Below are positions 37,520 through 51,071 of a stretch of 64,000 bases of DNA, in pieces. Numbering within the stretch: the stretch's first letter is position 1; every line of letters begins with the position of its first letter. The translations under genes were made by a program, and so were the position numbers. The stretch is from Auanema rhodensis (Eukaryota; Nematoda; Chromadorea; Rhabditida; Rhabditidae): contig CAXKVF010000076.1 of assembly GCA_964057225.1 (NCBI GenBank), forward strand, positions 310,001-374,000, given 5' to 3'. Below the pieces are notes generated by a model. The model worked only from the letters and a program-made list of their open reading frames with translations. It was not told where the DNA came from and made no database searches.

Positions 37520-40335
37520 TACATACCAAGTGCACATCACGTGTACATTTAATTAGCATAAATTAAAGTTCACGTAAATTTCAAAGTCATGGTTACCATG
37601 CACCAATATCAATAAAAATTTGTTTTTAGACTAATATGGACATGGGGAATCTAATTTTGAAAACCGCATCTCTTCATCTTTCACGTGAAGCGAGTTACAT
37701 ACCAAGTGCACATCAAGTGTACATTTAATTAGCATAAATTAAAGTTCACGTAAATTTCAAAGTCATGGTTACCATGCACCAATATCAATAAAAATTTGTT
37801 TTTAGACTAATATGGACATGAGGAATCTAATTTTGAAAACCGCATCTCTTTATCTTTCACGTGAAGCGAGTTACATACCAAGTGCACATCACGTGTACAT
37901 TTAATTAGCATAAATTAAAGTTCACGTAAATTTCAAAGTCATGGTTACCATGAACCAATATCAATAAAAATTTGTTTTTAGACTAATATGGACATGGGGA
38001 ATCTAATTTTGAAAACCGCATCTCTTTATTTTTCACGTGAAGCGAGTTACATACCAAGTGCACATCACGTGTACATTTAATTAGCATAAATTAAAATTCA
38101 CGTAAATTTCAAAGTCATGGTTACCATGCACCAATATCAATAAAAATTTGTTTTTAGACTAATATGGACATGGGGAATCTAATTTTGGAAACCGCATCTC
38201 TTTATCTTTCACGTGAAGCGAGTTACATACCAAGTGCACATCACGTGTACATTTAATTAGCATAAATTAAAGTTCACGTAAATTTCAAAGTCGTGGTTAC
38301 CATGCACCAATATCAATAAAAATTCGTTTTTAGACTAATATGGACATGAGGAATCTAATTTTGGAAACCGCATCTCTTTATCTTTCACGTGAAGCGAGTT
38401 ACATACCAAGTGCACATCACGTGTACATTTAATAAGCATAAATTAAAGTTCACGTAAATTTCAAAGTCGTGGTTACCATGCACCAATATCAATAAAAATT
38501 CGTTTTTAGACTAATATGGACATGGGGAATCTAATTTTGAAAACCGCATCTCTTTATCTTTCACGTGAAGCGAGTTACATACCAAGTGCACATCACGTGT
38601 ACATTTAATTAGCATAAATTAAAGTTCACGTAAATTTCAAAGTCATGGTTACCATGCACCAATATCAATAAAAATTTGTTTTTAGACTAATATGGACATG
38701 GGGAATCTAATTTTGAAAACCGCATCTCTTTATCTTTCACGTGAAGCGAGTTACATACCAAGTGCACATCACGTGTACATTTAATTAGCATAAATTAAAG
38801 TTCACGTAAATTTCAAAGTCATGGTTACCATGCACCAATATCAATAAAAATTTGTTTTTAGACTAATATGGACATGGGGAATCTAATTTTGAAAACCGCA
38901 TCTCTTTATCTTTCACGTGAAGCGAGTTACATACCAAGTGCACATCACGTGTACATTTAATTAGCATAAATTAAAGTTCACGTAAATTTCAAAGTCATGG
39001 TTACCATGCACCAATATCAATAAAAATTTGTTTTTAGACTAATATGGACATGGGGAATCTAATTTTGAAAACCGCATCTCTTTATCTTTCACGTGAAGCG
39101 AGTTACATACCAAGTGCACATCACGTGTACATTTAATTAGCATAAATTAAAGTTCACGTAAATTTCAAAGTCATGGTTACCATGCACCAATATCAATAAA
39201 AATTTGTTTTTAGACTAATATGGACATGGGGAATCTAATTTTGAAAACCGCATCTCTTTATCTTTCACGTGAAGCGAGTTACATACCAAGTGCACATCAC
39301 GTGTACATTTAATTAGCATAAATTAAAGTTCACGTAAATTTCAAAGTCATGGTTACCATGCACCAATATCAATAAAAATTTGTTTTCAGACTAATATGGA
39401 CATGGGGAATCTAATTTTGAAAACCGCATCTCTTTATCTTTCACGTGAAGCGAGTTACATACCAAGTGCACATCACGTGTACATTTAATTAGCATAAATT
39501 AAAGTTCACGTAAATTTCAAAGTCATGGTTACCATGCACCAATATCAATAAAAATTTGTTTTTAGACTAATATGGACATGGGGAATCTAATTTTGAAAAC
39601 CGCATCTCTTCATCTTTCACGTGAAGCGAGTTACATACCAAGTGCACATCAAGTGTACATTTAATTAGCATAAATTAAAATTCACGTAAATTTCAAAGTC
39701 ATGGTTACCATGCACCAATATCAATAAAAATTTGTTTTTAGACTAATATGGACATGGGGAATCTAATTTTGAAAACCGCATCTCTTTATCTTTCACGTCA
39801 AGCGAGTTACATACCAAGTGCACATCACGTGTACATTTAATTAGCATAAATTAAAGTTCACGTAAATTTCAAAGTCTTGGTTACCATGAAGCAATATCAA
39901 TAAAAATTCGTTTTTAGACTAATATGGACATGGGGAATCTAATTTTGAAAACCGCATCTCTTTATCTTTCACGTGAAGCGAGTTACATACCAAGTGCACA
40001 TCACGTGTACATTTAATTAGCATAAATTAAAGTTCACGTAAATTTCAAAGTCATGGTTACCATGCACCAATATCAATAAAAATTTGTTTTTAGACTAATA
40101 TGGACATGGGGAATCTAATTTTGAAAACCGCATCTTTTTATCTTTTACGTGAAGCGAGTTACATACCAAGTGCACATCACGTGTACATTTAATTAGCATA
40201 AATTAAAGTTCACGTAAATTTTAAAGTCATGGTTACCATGAACCAATATCAATAAAAATTTGTTTTTAGACTAATATGGACATGGGGAATCTAATTTTGA
40301 AAACCGCATCTCTTCATCTTTCACGTGAAGCGAGT
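37520..40335. repeat. Related second copy, rearranged and extended
   Basis: The first four units match 34880-35583. The tgctcatc and gacaagagg units are then missing, so the following match is at 13 rather than 15 monomers (aataagca at 36143 and 38431, 2288 bp apart). Four consensus-like units follow. The ttttcagac marker near 39385 is again followed by C156 and A21 units. The end contains a cacgtcaag change near 39796, a gtcttgg/aagc/C102 unit near 39875, and the first catcttttta/ttttacgtg unit near 40132. Confidence 0.72.
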
Positions 40336-40863
40336 TACATACCAAGTGCACATCACGTGTACATTTAATTAGCATAAATTAAAGTTCACGTAAATTTCAA
40401 AGTCATGGTTACCATGCACCAATATCAATAAAAATTTGTTTTTAGACTAATATGGACATGAGGAATCTAATTTTGGAAACCGCATCTCTTTATCTTTCAC
40501 GTGAAGCGAGTCACATACCAAGTGCACATCACGTGTACATTTAATTAGCATAAATTAAAGTTCACGTAAATTTCAAAGTCGTGGTTACCATGCACCAATA
40601 TCAATAAAAATTCGTTTTTAGACTAATATGGACATGGGGAATCTAATTTTGAAAACCGCATCTCTTTATCTTTCACGTGAAGCGAGTTACATACCAAGTG
40701 CACATCACGTGTACATTTAATTAGCATAAATTAAAGTTCACGTAAATTTCAAAGTCATGGTTACCATGCACCAATATCAATAAAAATTTGTTTTTAGACT
40801 AATATGGACATGGGGAATCTAATTTTGAAAACCGCATCTTTTTATCTTTTACGTGAAGCGAGT
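40336..40863. repeat. Three-unit segment duplicated 12 monomers downstream
   Basis: Units: A126/G141; a unit starting cacatacc (base 1 T to C) with G70/C102; and catcttttta/ttttacgtg. The same three recur at 42448-42975, 2112 bp later (gagtcacat near 40507 and 42619). The later A126/G141 unit also has A49 and aaaagtttg. Confidence 0.8.
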
Positions 40864-42447
40864 TACATACCAAGTGCACATCACGTGTACATTTAATTAG
40901 CATAAATTAAAGTTCACGTAAATTTCAAAGTCGTGGTTACCATGCACCAATATCAATAAAAATTCGTTTTTAGACTAATATGGACATGGGGAATCTAATT
41001 TTGAAAACCGCATCTCTTTATCTTTCACGTGATGCGAGTTACATACCAAGTGCACATCACGTGTACATTTAATTAGCATAAATTAAAGTTCACGTAATTT
41101 TCAAAGTCGTGGTTACCATGCACCAATATCGATAAAAATTCGTTTTTAGACTAATATGGACATGGGGAATCTAACTTTGAAAACCGCATCTCTTTATCTT
41201 TCACGTGAAGCGAGTTACATACCAAGTGCACATCACGTGTACATTTAATTAGCATAAATTAAAGTTCACGTAAATTTCAAAGTCATGGTTACCATGCACC
41301 AATATCAATAAAAATTTGTTTTTAGACTAATATGGACATGGGGAATCTAATTTTGAAAACCGCATCTCTTTATCTTTCATGTGAAGCGAGTTACATACCA
41401 AGTGCACATCACGTGTACATTTAATTAGCATAAATTAAAGTTCACGTAAATTTCAAAGTCATGGTTACCATGCACCAATATCAATAAAAATTTGTTTTTA
41501 GACTAATATGGACATGGGGAATCTAATTTTGAAAACCGCATCTCTTTATCTTTCACGTGAAGCGAGTTACATACCAAGTGCACATCACGTGTACATTTAA
41601 TTAGCATAAATTAAAGTTCACGTAAATTTCAAAGTCATGGTTACCATGCACCAATATCAATAAAAATTTGTTTTTAGACTAATATGGACATGGGGAATCT
41701 AATTTTGAAAACCGCATCTCTTCATCTTTCACGTGAAGCGAGTTACATACCAAGTGCACATCAAGTGTACATTTAATTAGCATAAATTAAAGTTCACGTA
41801 AATTTCAAAGTCATGGTTACCATGCACCAATATCAATAAAAATTTGTTTTTAGACTAATATGGACATGGGGAATCTAATTTTGAAAACCGCATCTCTTTA
41901 TCTTTCACGTGAAGCGAGTTACATACCAAGTGCACATCACGTGTACATTTAATTAGCATAAATTAAAGTTCACGTAAATTTCAAAGTCATGGTTACCATG
42001 CACCAATATCAATAAAAATTTGTTTTTAGACTAATATGGACATGGGGAATCTAATTTTGAAAACCGCATCTCTTTATCTTTCACGTGAAGCGAGTTACAT
42101 ACCAAGTGCACATCACGTGTACATTTAATTAGCATAAATTAAAGTTCACGTAAATTTCAAAGTCATGGTTACCATGAAGCAATATCAATAAAAATTTGTT
42201 TTTAGACTAATATGGACATGGGGAATCTAATTTTGAAAACCGCATCTCTTTATCTTTCGCGTGAAGCGAGTTACATACCAAGTGCACATCACGTGTACAT
42301 TTAATTAGCATAAATTAAAGTTCACGTAAATTTCAAAGTCATGGTTACCATGAACCAATATCAATAAAAATTTGTTTTTAGACTAATATGGACATGGGGA
42401 ATCTAATTTTGAAAACCGCATCTCTTTATCTTTCACGTGAAGCGAGT
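40864..42447. repeat. Nine mixed monomers between the two three-unit copies
   Basis: The stretch holds two successive G70/C102 units, the second with gtaattttc near 41095, atcgataaa near 41130 and C136. Consensus-like units follow, then C156, A21, and an aagc unit with ttcgcgtg near 42257. All monomers are 176 bp. No higher-order cycle is evident and nothing else is present. Confidence 0.75.
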
Positions 42448-43151
42448 TACATACCAAGTGCACATCACGTGTACATTTAATTAGCATAAATTAAAATTCA
42501 CGTAAATTTCAAAGTCATGGTTACCATGCACCAATATCAATAAAAGTTTGTTTTTAGACTAATATGGACATGAGGAATCTAATTTTGGAAACCGCATCTC
42601 TTTATCTTTCACGTGAAGCGAGTCACATACCAAGTGCACATCACGTGTACATTTAATTAGCATAAATTAAAGTTCACGTAAATTTCAAAGTCGTGGTTAC
42701 CATGCACCAATATCAATAAAAATTCGTTTTTAGACTAATATGGACATGGGGAATCTAATTTTGAAAACCGCATCTCTTTATCTTTCACGTGAAGCGAGTT
42801 ACATACCAAGTGCACATCACGTGTACATTTAATTAGCATAAATTAAAGTTCACGTAAATTTCAAAGTCATGGTTACCATGCACCAATATCAATAAAAATT
42901 TGTTTTTAGACTAATATGGACATGGGGAATCTAATTTTGAAAACCGCATCTTTTTATCTTTTACGTGAAGCGAGTTACATACCAAGTGCACATCACGTGT
43001 ACATTTAATTAGCATAAATTAAAGTTCACGTAAATTTTAAAGTCATGGTTACCATGAACCAATATCAATAAAAATTTGTGTTTAGACTAATATGGACATG
43101 GGGAATCTAATTTTGGAAACCGCATCTCTTCATCTTTCACGTGAAGCGAGT

Positions 43152-44031
43152 TACATACCAAGTGCACATCAAGTGTACATTTAATTAGCATAAATTAAAG
43201 TTCACGTAAATTTCAAAGTCATGGTTACCATGCACCAATATCAATAAAAATTTGTTTTTAGACTAATATGGACATGAGGAATCTAATTTTCAAAACCGCA
43301 TCTCTTTATCTTTCACGTGAAGCGAGTTACATACCAAGTGCACATCACGTTTACATTTAATTAGCATAAATTAAAGTTCACGTAAATTTCAAAGTCATGG
43401 TTACCATGCACCAATATCAATAAAAATTTGTTTTTAGACTAATATGGACATGGGGAATCTAATTTTGAAAACCGCATCTCTTCATCTTTCACGTGAAGCG
43501 AGTTACATACCAAGTGCACATCAAGTGTACATTTAATTAGCATAAATTAAAGTTCACGTAAATTTCAAAGTCATGGTTACCATGCACCAATATCAATAAA
43601 AATTTGTTTTTAGACTAATATGGACATGAGGAATCTAATTTTCAAAACCGCATCTCTTTATCTTTCACGTGAAGCGAGTTACATACCAAGTGCACATCAC
43701 GTTTACATTTAATTAGCATAAATTAAAGTTCACGTAAATTTCAAAGTCATGGTTACCATGCACCAATATCAATAAAAATTTGTTTTTAGACTAATATGGA
43801 CATGGGGAATCTAATTTTGAAAACCGCATCGCTTCATCTTTCACGTGAAGCGAGTTACATACCAAGTGCACATCAAGTGTACATTTAATTAGCATAAATT
43901 AAAGTTCACGTAAATTTCAAAGTCATGGTTACCATGCACCAATATCAATAAAAATTTGTTTTTAGACTAATATGGACATGAGGAATCTAATTTTCAAAAC
44001 CGCATCTCTTTATCTTTCACGTGAAGCGAGT
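43152..44031. repeat. Dimeric repeat with C140 and disrupted CACGTG sites
   Basis: Units with A21 (atcaagtg), A126 and C140 (ttttcaaaacc) start at 43152, 43504 and 43856, at 352-bp spacing. They alternate with units that have cacgtttac (G24 to T) and C156. Both halves of this dimer therefore have an altered first CACGTG box, the only run in the window where this holds for several consecutive units. Confidence 0.85.
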
Positions 44032-45439
44032 TACATACCAAGTGCACATCACGTGTACATTTAATTAGCATAAATTAAAGTTCACGTAAATTTCAAAGTC
44101 ATGGTTACCATGCACCAATATCAATAAAAATTTGTTTTTAGACTAATATGGACATGGGGAATCTAATTTTGAAAACCGCATCTCTTTATCTTTCACGTGA
44201 AGCGAGTTACATACCAAGTGCACATCACGTGTACATTTAATTAGCATAAATTAAAGTTCACGTAAATTTCAAAGTCATGGTTACCATGCACCAATATCAA
44301 TAAAAATTTGTTTTTAGACTAATATGGACATGGGGAATCTAATTTTGAAAACCGCATCTCTTTATCTTTCACGTGAAGCGAGTTACATACCAAGTGCACA
44401 TCACGTGTACATTTAATTAGCATAAATTAAAGTTCACGTAAATTTCAAAGTCATGGTTACCATGAACCAATATCAATAAAAATTTGTTTTTAGACTAATA
44501 TGGACATGGGGAATCTAATTTTGAAAACCGCATCTCTTTATCTTTCACGTGAAGCGAGTTACATACCAAGTGCACATCACGTGTACATTTAATTAGCATA
44601 AATTAAAGTTCACGTAAATTTCAAAGTCATGGTTACCATGCACCAATATCAATAAAAATTTGTTTTTAGACTAATATGGACATGGGGAATCTAATTTTGA
44701 AAACCGCATCTCTTTATCTTTCACGTGAAGCGAGTTACATACCAAGTGCACATCACGTGTACATTTAATTAGCATAAATTAAAGTTCACGTAAATTTCAA
44801 AGTCATGGTTACCATACACCAATATCAATAAAAATTTGTTTTTAGACTAATATGGACATGGGGAATCTAATTTTGAGAACCGCATCTCTTCATCTTTCAC
44901 GTGAAGCGAGTTACATACCAAGTGCACATCAAGTGTACATTTAATTAGCATAAATTAAAGTTCACGTAAATTTCAAAGTCATGGTTACCATGCACCAATA
45001 TCAATAAAAATTTGTTTTTAGACTAATATGGACATGGGGAATCTAATTTTGAAAACCGCATCTCTTTATCTTTCACGTGAAGCGAGTTACATACCAAGTG
45101 CACATCACGTGTACATTTAATTAGCATAAATTAAAGTTCACGTAAATTTCAAAGTCATGGTTACCATGCACCAATATCAATAAAAATTTGTTTTTAGACT
45201 AATATGGACATGGGGAATCTAATTGTGAAAACCGCATCTCTTTATCTTTCACGTGAAGCGAGTTACATACCAAGTGCACATCACGTGTACATTTAATTAG
45301 CATAAATTAAAGTTCACGTAAATTTCAAAGTCATGGTTACCATGAAGCAATATCAATAAAAAGTTGTTTTTAGACTAATATGGACATGAGGAATCTAATT
45401 TTGAAAACCGCATCTCTTTATCTTTCACGTGAAGCGAGT
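44032..45439. repeat. Eight mixed monomers left of the 10-mer pair
   Basis: Consensus-like and aacc units lead to a ccatacacc unit with G142 (ttttgagaacc) and C156 at 44736, an A21 unit, an aattgtgaaaa unit near 45223, and an aagc unit with aaaaagttg near 45360. The last four markers reappear in compressed form at 49312-49839, on the far side of the 10-mer pair, so this stretch and that one flank the pair as related segments. Confidence 0.75.
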
Positions 45440-47199
45440 TACATACCAAGTGCTCATCAAGTGTACATTTAATTAGCATAAATTAAAGTTCACGTAAATT
45501 TCAAAGTCATGGTTACCATGCACCAATATCAATAAAAATTTGTTTTTAGACTAATATGGACATGGGGAATCTAATTTTGAAAACCGCATCTCTTTATCTT
45601 TCACGTGAAGCGAGTTACATACCAAGTGCACATCACGTGTACATTTAATTAGCATAAATTGAAGTTCACGTAAATTTCAAAGTCATGGTTACCATGCACC
45701 AATATCAATAAAAATTTGTTTTTAGACTAATATGGACATGGGGAATCTAATTTTGAGAACCGCATCTCTTCATCTTTCACGTGAAGCGAGTTACATACCA
45801 AGTGCACATCAAGTGTACATTTAATTAGCATAAATTAAAGTTCACGTAAATTTCAAAGTCATGGTTACCATGCACCAATATCAATAAAAATTTGTTTTTA
45901 GACTAATATGGACATGGGGAATCTAATTTTGAAAACCGCATCTCTTTATCTTTCACGTGAAGCGAGTTACATACCAAGTGCACATCACGTGTACATTTAA
46001 TTAGCATAAATTAAAGTTCACGTAAATTTCAAAGTCATGGTTACCATGCACCAATATCAATAAAAATTTGTTTTTAGACTAATATGGACATGAGGAATCT
46101 AATTTTGAAAACCGCATCTCTTTATCTTTCACGTGAAGCGAGTTACATACCAAGTGCACATCACGTGTACATTTAATTAGCATAAATTAAAGTTCACGTA
46201 AATTTCAAAGTCATGGTTACCATGCACCAATATCAATAAAAATTTGTTTTTAGACTAATATGGACATGGGCAATCTAATTTTGAAAACCGCATCTCTTTA
46301 TCTTTCAAGTGAAGCGAGTTACATACCAAGTGCACATCACGTGTACATTTAATTAGCATAAATTAAAGTTCACGTAAATTTCAAAGTCCTGGTTACCATG
46401 CACCAATATCAATAAAAATTTGTTTTTAGACTAATATGGACATGGGGAATCTAATTTTGAAAACCGCATCTCTTTATCTTTCACGTGAAGCGAGTTACAT
46501 ACCAAGTGCACATCACGTGTACATTTAATTAGCATAAATTAAAGTTCACGTAAATTTCAAAGTCATGGTTACCATGCACCAATATCAATAAAAATTTGTT
46601 TTTAGACTAATATGGACATGAGGAATCTAATTTTGAAAACCGCATCTCTTTATCTTTCACGTGAAGCGAGTTACATACCAAGTGCACATCACGTGTACAT
46701 TTAATTAGCATAAATTAAAGTTCACGTAACTTTCAAAGTCATGGTTACCATGAACCAATATCAATAAAAATTTGTTTTTAGACTAATATGGACATGGGGA
46801 ATCTAATTTTGAAAACCGCATTTCTTTATCTTTTACGTGAAGCGAGTTACATACCAAGTGCACATCACGTGTACATTTAATTAGCATAAATTAAAGTTCA
46901 CGTAAATTTCAAAGTCATGGTTACCATGCACCAATATCAATAAAAATTTGTTTTTAGACTAATATGGACATGAGGAATCTAATTTTGAAAACCGCATCTC
47001 TTTTTCTTTCACGTGAAGCGAGTTACATACCAAGTGCACATCACGTGTACATTTAATTAGCATAAATTAAAGTTCACGTAAATTTCAAAGTCATGGTTAC
47101 CATGAACCAATATCAATAAAAATTTGTTTTTAGACTAATATGGACATGAGGAATCTAATTTTGAAAACCGCATCTCTTTATCTTTCACGTGAAGCGAGT
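45440..47199. repeat. 10-mer higher-order repeat, first 1760-bp copy
   Basis: Unit order: tgctcatcaagtg; aattgaag with G142/C156; A21; A126; C128 with ttcaagtg; gtcctgg; A126; gtaactttc with catttcttt and ttttacgtg; A126 with ctttttcttt; aacc with A126. Each marker recurs exactly 1760 bp later, for example gtcctgg near 46387 and 48147, and gtaacttt near 46726 and 48486. Confidence 0.93.
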
Positions 47200-48959
47200 T
47201 ACATACCAAGTGCTCATCAAGTGTACATTTAATTAGCATAAATTAAAGTTCACGTAAATTTCAAAGTCATGGTTACCATGCACCAATATCAATAAAAATT
47301 TGTTTTTAGACTAATATGGACATGGGGAATCTAATTTTGAAAACCGCATCTCTTTATCTTTCACGTGAAGCGAGTTACATACCAAGTGCACATCACGTGT
47401 ACATTTAATTAGCATAAATTGAAGTTCACGTAAATTTCAAAGTCATGGTTACCATGCACCAATATCAATAAAAATTTGTTTTTAGACTAATATGGACATG
47501 GGGAATCTAATTTTGAGAACCGCATCTCTTCATCTTTCACGTGAAGCGAGTTACATACCAAGTGCACATCAAGTGTACATTTAATTAGCATAAATTAAAG
47601 TTCACGTAAATTTCAAAGTCATGGTTACCATGCACCAATATCAATAAAAATTTGTTTTTAGACTAATATGGACATGGGGAATCTAATTTTGAAAACCGCA
47701 TCTCTTTATCTTTCACGTGAAGCGAGTTACATACCAAGTGCACATCACGTGTACATTTAATTAGCATAAATTAAAGTTCACGTAAATTTCAAAGTCATGG
47801 TTACCATGCACCAATATCAATAAAAATTTGTTTTTAGACTAATATGGACATGAGGAATCTAATTTTGAAAACCGCATCTCTTTATCTTTCACGTGAAGCG
47901 AGTTACATACCAAGTGCACATCACGTGTACATTTAATTAGCATAAATTAAAGTTCACGTAAATTTCAAAGTCATGGTTACCATGCACCAATATCAATAAA
48001 AATTTGTTTTTAGACTAATATGGACATGGGCAATCTAATTTTGAAAACCGCATCTCTTTATCTTTCAAGTGAAGCGAGTTACATACCAAGTGCACATCAC
48101 GTGTACATTTAATTAGCATAAATTAAAGTTCACGTAAATTTCAAAGTCCTGGTTACCATGCACCAATATCAATAAAAATTTGTTTTTAGACTAATATGGA
48201 CATGGGGAATCTAATTTTGAAAACCGCATCTCTTTATCTTTCACGTGAAGCGAGTTACATACCAAGTGCACATCACGTGTACATTTAATTAGCATAAATT
48301 AAAGTTCACGTAAATTTCAAAGTCATGGTTACCATGCACCAATATCAATAAAAATTTGTTTTTAGACTAATATGGACATGAGGAATCTAATTTTGAAAAC
48401 CGCATCTCTTTATCTTTCACGTGAAGCGAGTTACATACCAAGTGCACATCACGTGTACATTTAATTAGCATAAATTAAAGTTCACGTAACTTTCAAAGTC
48501 ATGGTTACCATGAACCAATATCAATAAAAATTTGTTTTTAGACTAATATGGACATGGGGAATCTAATTTTGAAAACCGCATTTCTTTATCTTTTACGTGA
48601 AGCGAGTTACATACCAAGTGCACATCACGTGTACATTTAATTAGCATAAATTAAAGTTCACGTAAATTTCAAAGTCATGGTTACCATGCACCAATATCAA
48701 TAAAAATTTGTTTTTAGACTAATATGGACATGAGGAATCTAATTTTGAAAACCGCATCTCTTTTTCTTTCACGTGAAGCGAGTTACATACCAAGTGCACA
48801 TCACGTGTACATTTAATTAGCATAAATTAAAGTTCACGTAAATTTCAAAGTCATGGTTACCATGAACCAATATCAATAAAAATTTGTTTTTAGACTAATA
48901 TGGACATGGGGAATCTAATTTTGAAAACCGCATCTCTTTATCTTTCACGTGAAGCGAGT
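47200..48959. repeat. 10-mer higher-order repeat, second 1760-bp copy
   Basis: It is identical to 45440-47199 at every marker I checked, except in its last unit, which has the usual gacatgggg where the first copy has gacatgagg (48907 against 47147). At least nine private variants are shared, so the duplication is recent. The differing last unit marks the right breakpoint. Confidence 0.93.
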
Positions 48960-49839
48960 TACATACCAAGTGCACATCACGTGTACATTTAATTAGCATA
49001 AATTAAAGTTCACGTAAATTTCAAAGTCATGGTTACCATGAACCAATATCAATAAAAATTTGTTTTTAGACTAATATGGACATGGGGAATCTAATTTTGA
49101 AAACCGCATCTCTTTATCTTTCACGTGAAGCGAGTTACATACCAAGTGCACATCACGTGTACATTTAATTAGCATAAATTAAAGTTCACGTAAATTTCAA
49201 AGTCATGGTTACCATGCACCAATATCAATAAAAATTTGTTTTTAGACTAATATGGACATGGGGAATCTAATTTTGAAAACCGCATCTCTTTATCTTTCAC
49301 GTGAAGCGAGTTACATACCAAGTGCACATCACGTGTACATTTAATTAGCATAAATTAAAGTTCACGTAAATTTCAAAGTCATGGTTACCATACACCAATA
49401 TCAATAAAAATTTGTTTTTAGACTAATATGGACATGGGGAATCTAATTTTGAGAACCGCATCTCTTCATCTTTCACGTGAAGCGAGTTACATACCAAGTG
49501 CACATCAAGTGTACATTTAATTAGCATAAATTAAAGTTCACGTAAATTTCAAAGTCATGGTTACCATACACCAATATCAATAAAAATTTGTTTTTAGACT
49601 AATATGGACATGGGGAATCTAATTGTGAAAACCGCATCTCTTTATCTTTCACGTGAAGCGAGTTACATACCAAGTGCACATCACGTGTACATTTAATTAG
49701 CATAAATTAAAGTTCACGTAAATTTCAAAGTCATGGTTACCATGAAGCAATATCAATAAAAAGTTGTTTTTAGACTAATATGGACATGAGGAATCTAATT
49801 TTGAAAACCGCATCTCTTTATCTTTCACGTGAAGCGAGT
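48960..49839. repeat. Five mixed monomers right of the 10-mer pair
   Basis: An aacc unit and a consensus-like unit are followed by ccatacacc/G142/C156, then a unit with A21, ccatacacc and aattgtgaaaa, then aagc with aaaaagttg near 49761. This mirrors 44736-45439 with one monomer fewer: A21 and aattgtg sit in separate units there but in one unit here. Confidence 0.75.
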
Positions 49840-50895
49840 TACATACCAAGTGCACATCAAGTGTACATTTAATTAGCATAAATTAAAGTTCACGTAAATT
49901 TCAAAGTCATGGTTACCATGAACCAATATCAATAAAAATTTGTTTTTAGACTAATATGGACATGGGGAATCTAATTTTGAAAACCGCATCTCTTTATCTT
50001 TCACGTGAAGCGAGTTACATACCAAGTGCACATCACGTGTACATTTAATTAGCATAAATTAAAGTTCACGTAAATTTCAAAGTCATGGTTACCATGAACC
50101 AATATCAATAAAAATTTGTTTTTAGACTAATATAGACATGGGGAATCTAATTTTGAAAACCGCATCTCTTTATCTTTCACGTGAAGCGAGTTACATACCA
50201 AGTGCACATCACGTGTACATTCAATTAGCATAAATTAAAGTTCACGTAAATTTCAAAGTCATGGTTACCATGCACCAATATCAATAAAAATTTGTTTTTA
50301 GACTAATATGGACATGAGGAATCTAATTTTGAAAACCGCATCTCTTTATCTTTCACGTGAAGCGAGTTACATACCAAGTGCACATCACGTGTACATTTAA
50401 TTAGCATAAATTAAAGTTCACGTAAATTTCAAAGTCATGGTTACCATGAACCAATATCAATAAAAATTTGTTTTTAGACTAATATGGACATGGGGAATCT
50501 AATTTTGAAAACCGCATCTCTTTATCTTTCACGTGAAGCGAGTTACATACCAAGTGCACATCACGTGTACATTTAATTAGCATAAATTAAAGTTCACGTA
50601 AATTTCAAAGTCATGGTTACCATGAACCAATATCAATAAAAATTTGTTTTTAGACTAATATAGACATGGGGAATCTAATTTTGAAAACCGCATCTCTTTA
50701 TCTTTCACGTGAAGCGAGTTACATACCAAGTGCACATCACGTGTACATTCAATTAGCATAAATTAAAGTTCACGTAAATTTCAAAGTCATGGTTACCATG
50801 CACCAATATCAATAAAAATTTGTTTTTAGACTAATATGGACATGAGGAATCTAATTTTGAAAACCGCATCTCTTTATCTTTCACGTGAAGCGAGT
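49840..50895. repeat. Trimeric higher-order repeat, two 528-bp copies
   Basis: Copies are 49840-50367 and 50368-50895. Units: aacc; aacc with tatagacatg near 50131 and 50659; C31 with A126 near 50221 and 50749. All markers are 528 bp apart. The first unit of the left copy has A21, which is the last such site I see in the window. Confidence 0.85.
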
Positions 50896-51071
50896 TACAT
50901 ACCAAGTGCACATCACGTGTACATTTAATTAGCATAAATTAAAGTTCACGTAAATTTCAAAGTCATGGTTACCATGCACCAATATCAATAAAAATTTGTT
51001 TTTAGACTAATATGGACATGGGGAATCTAATTTTGAAAACCGCATCTCTTTATCTTTCACGTGAAGCGAGT

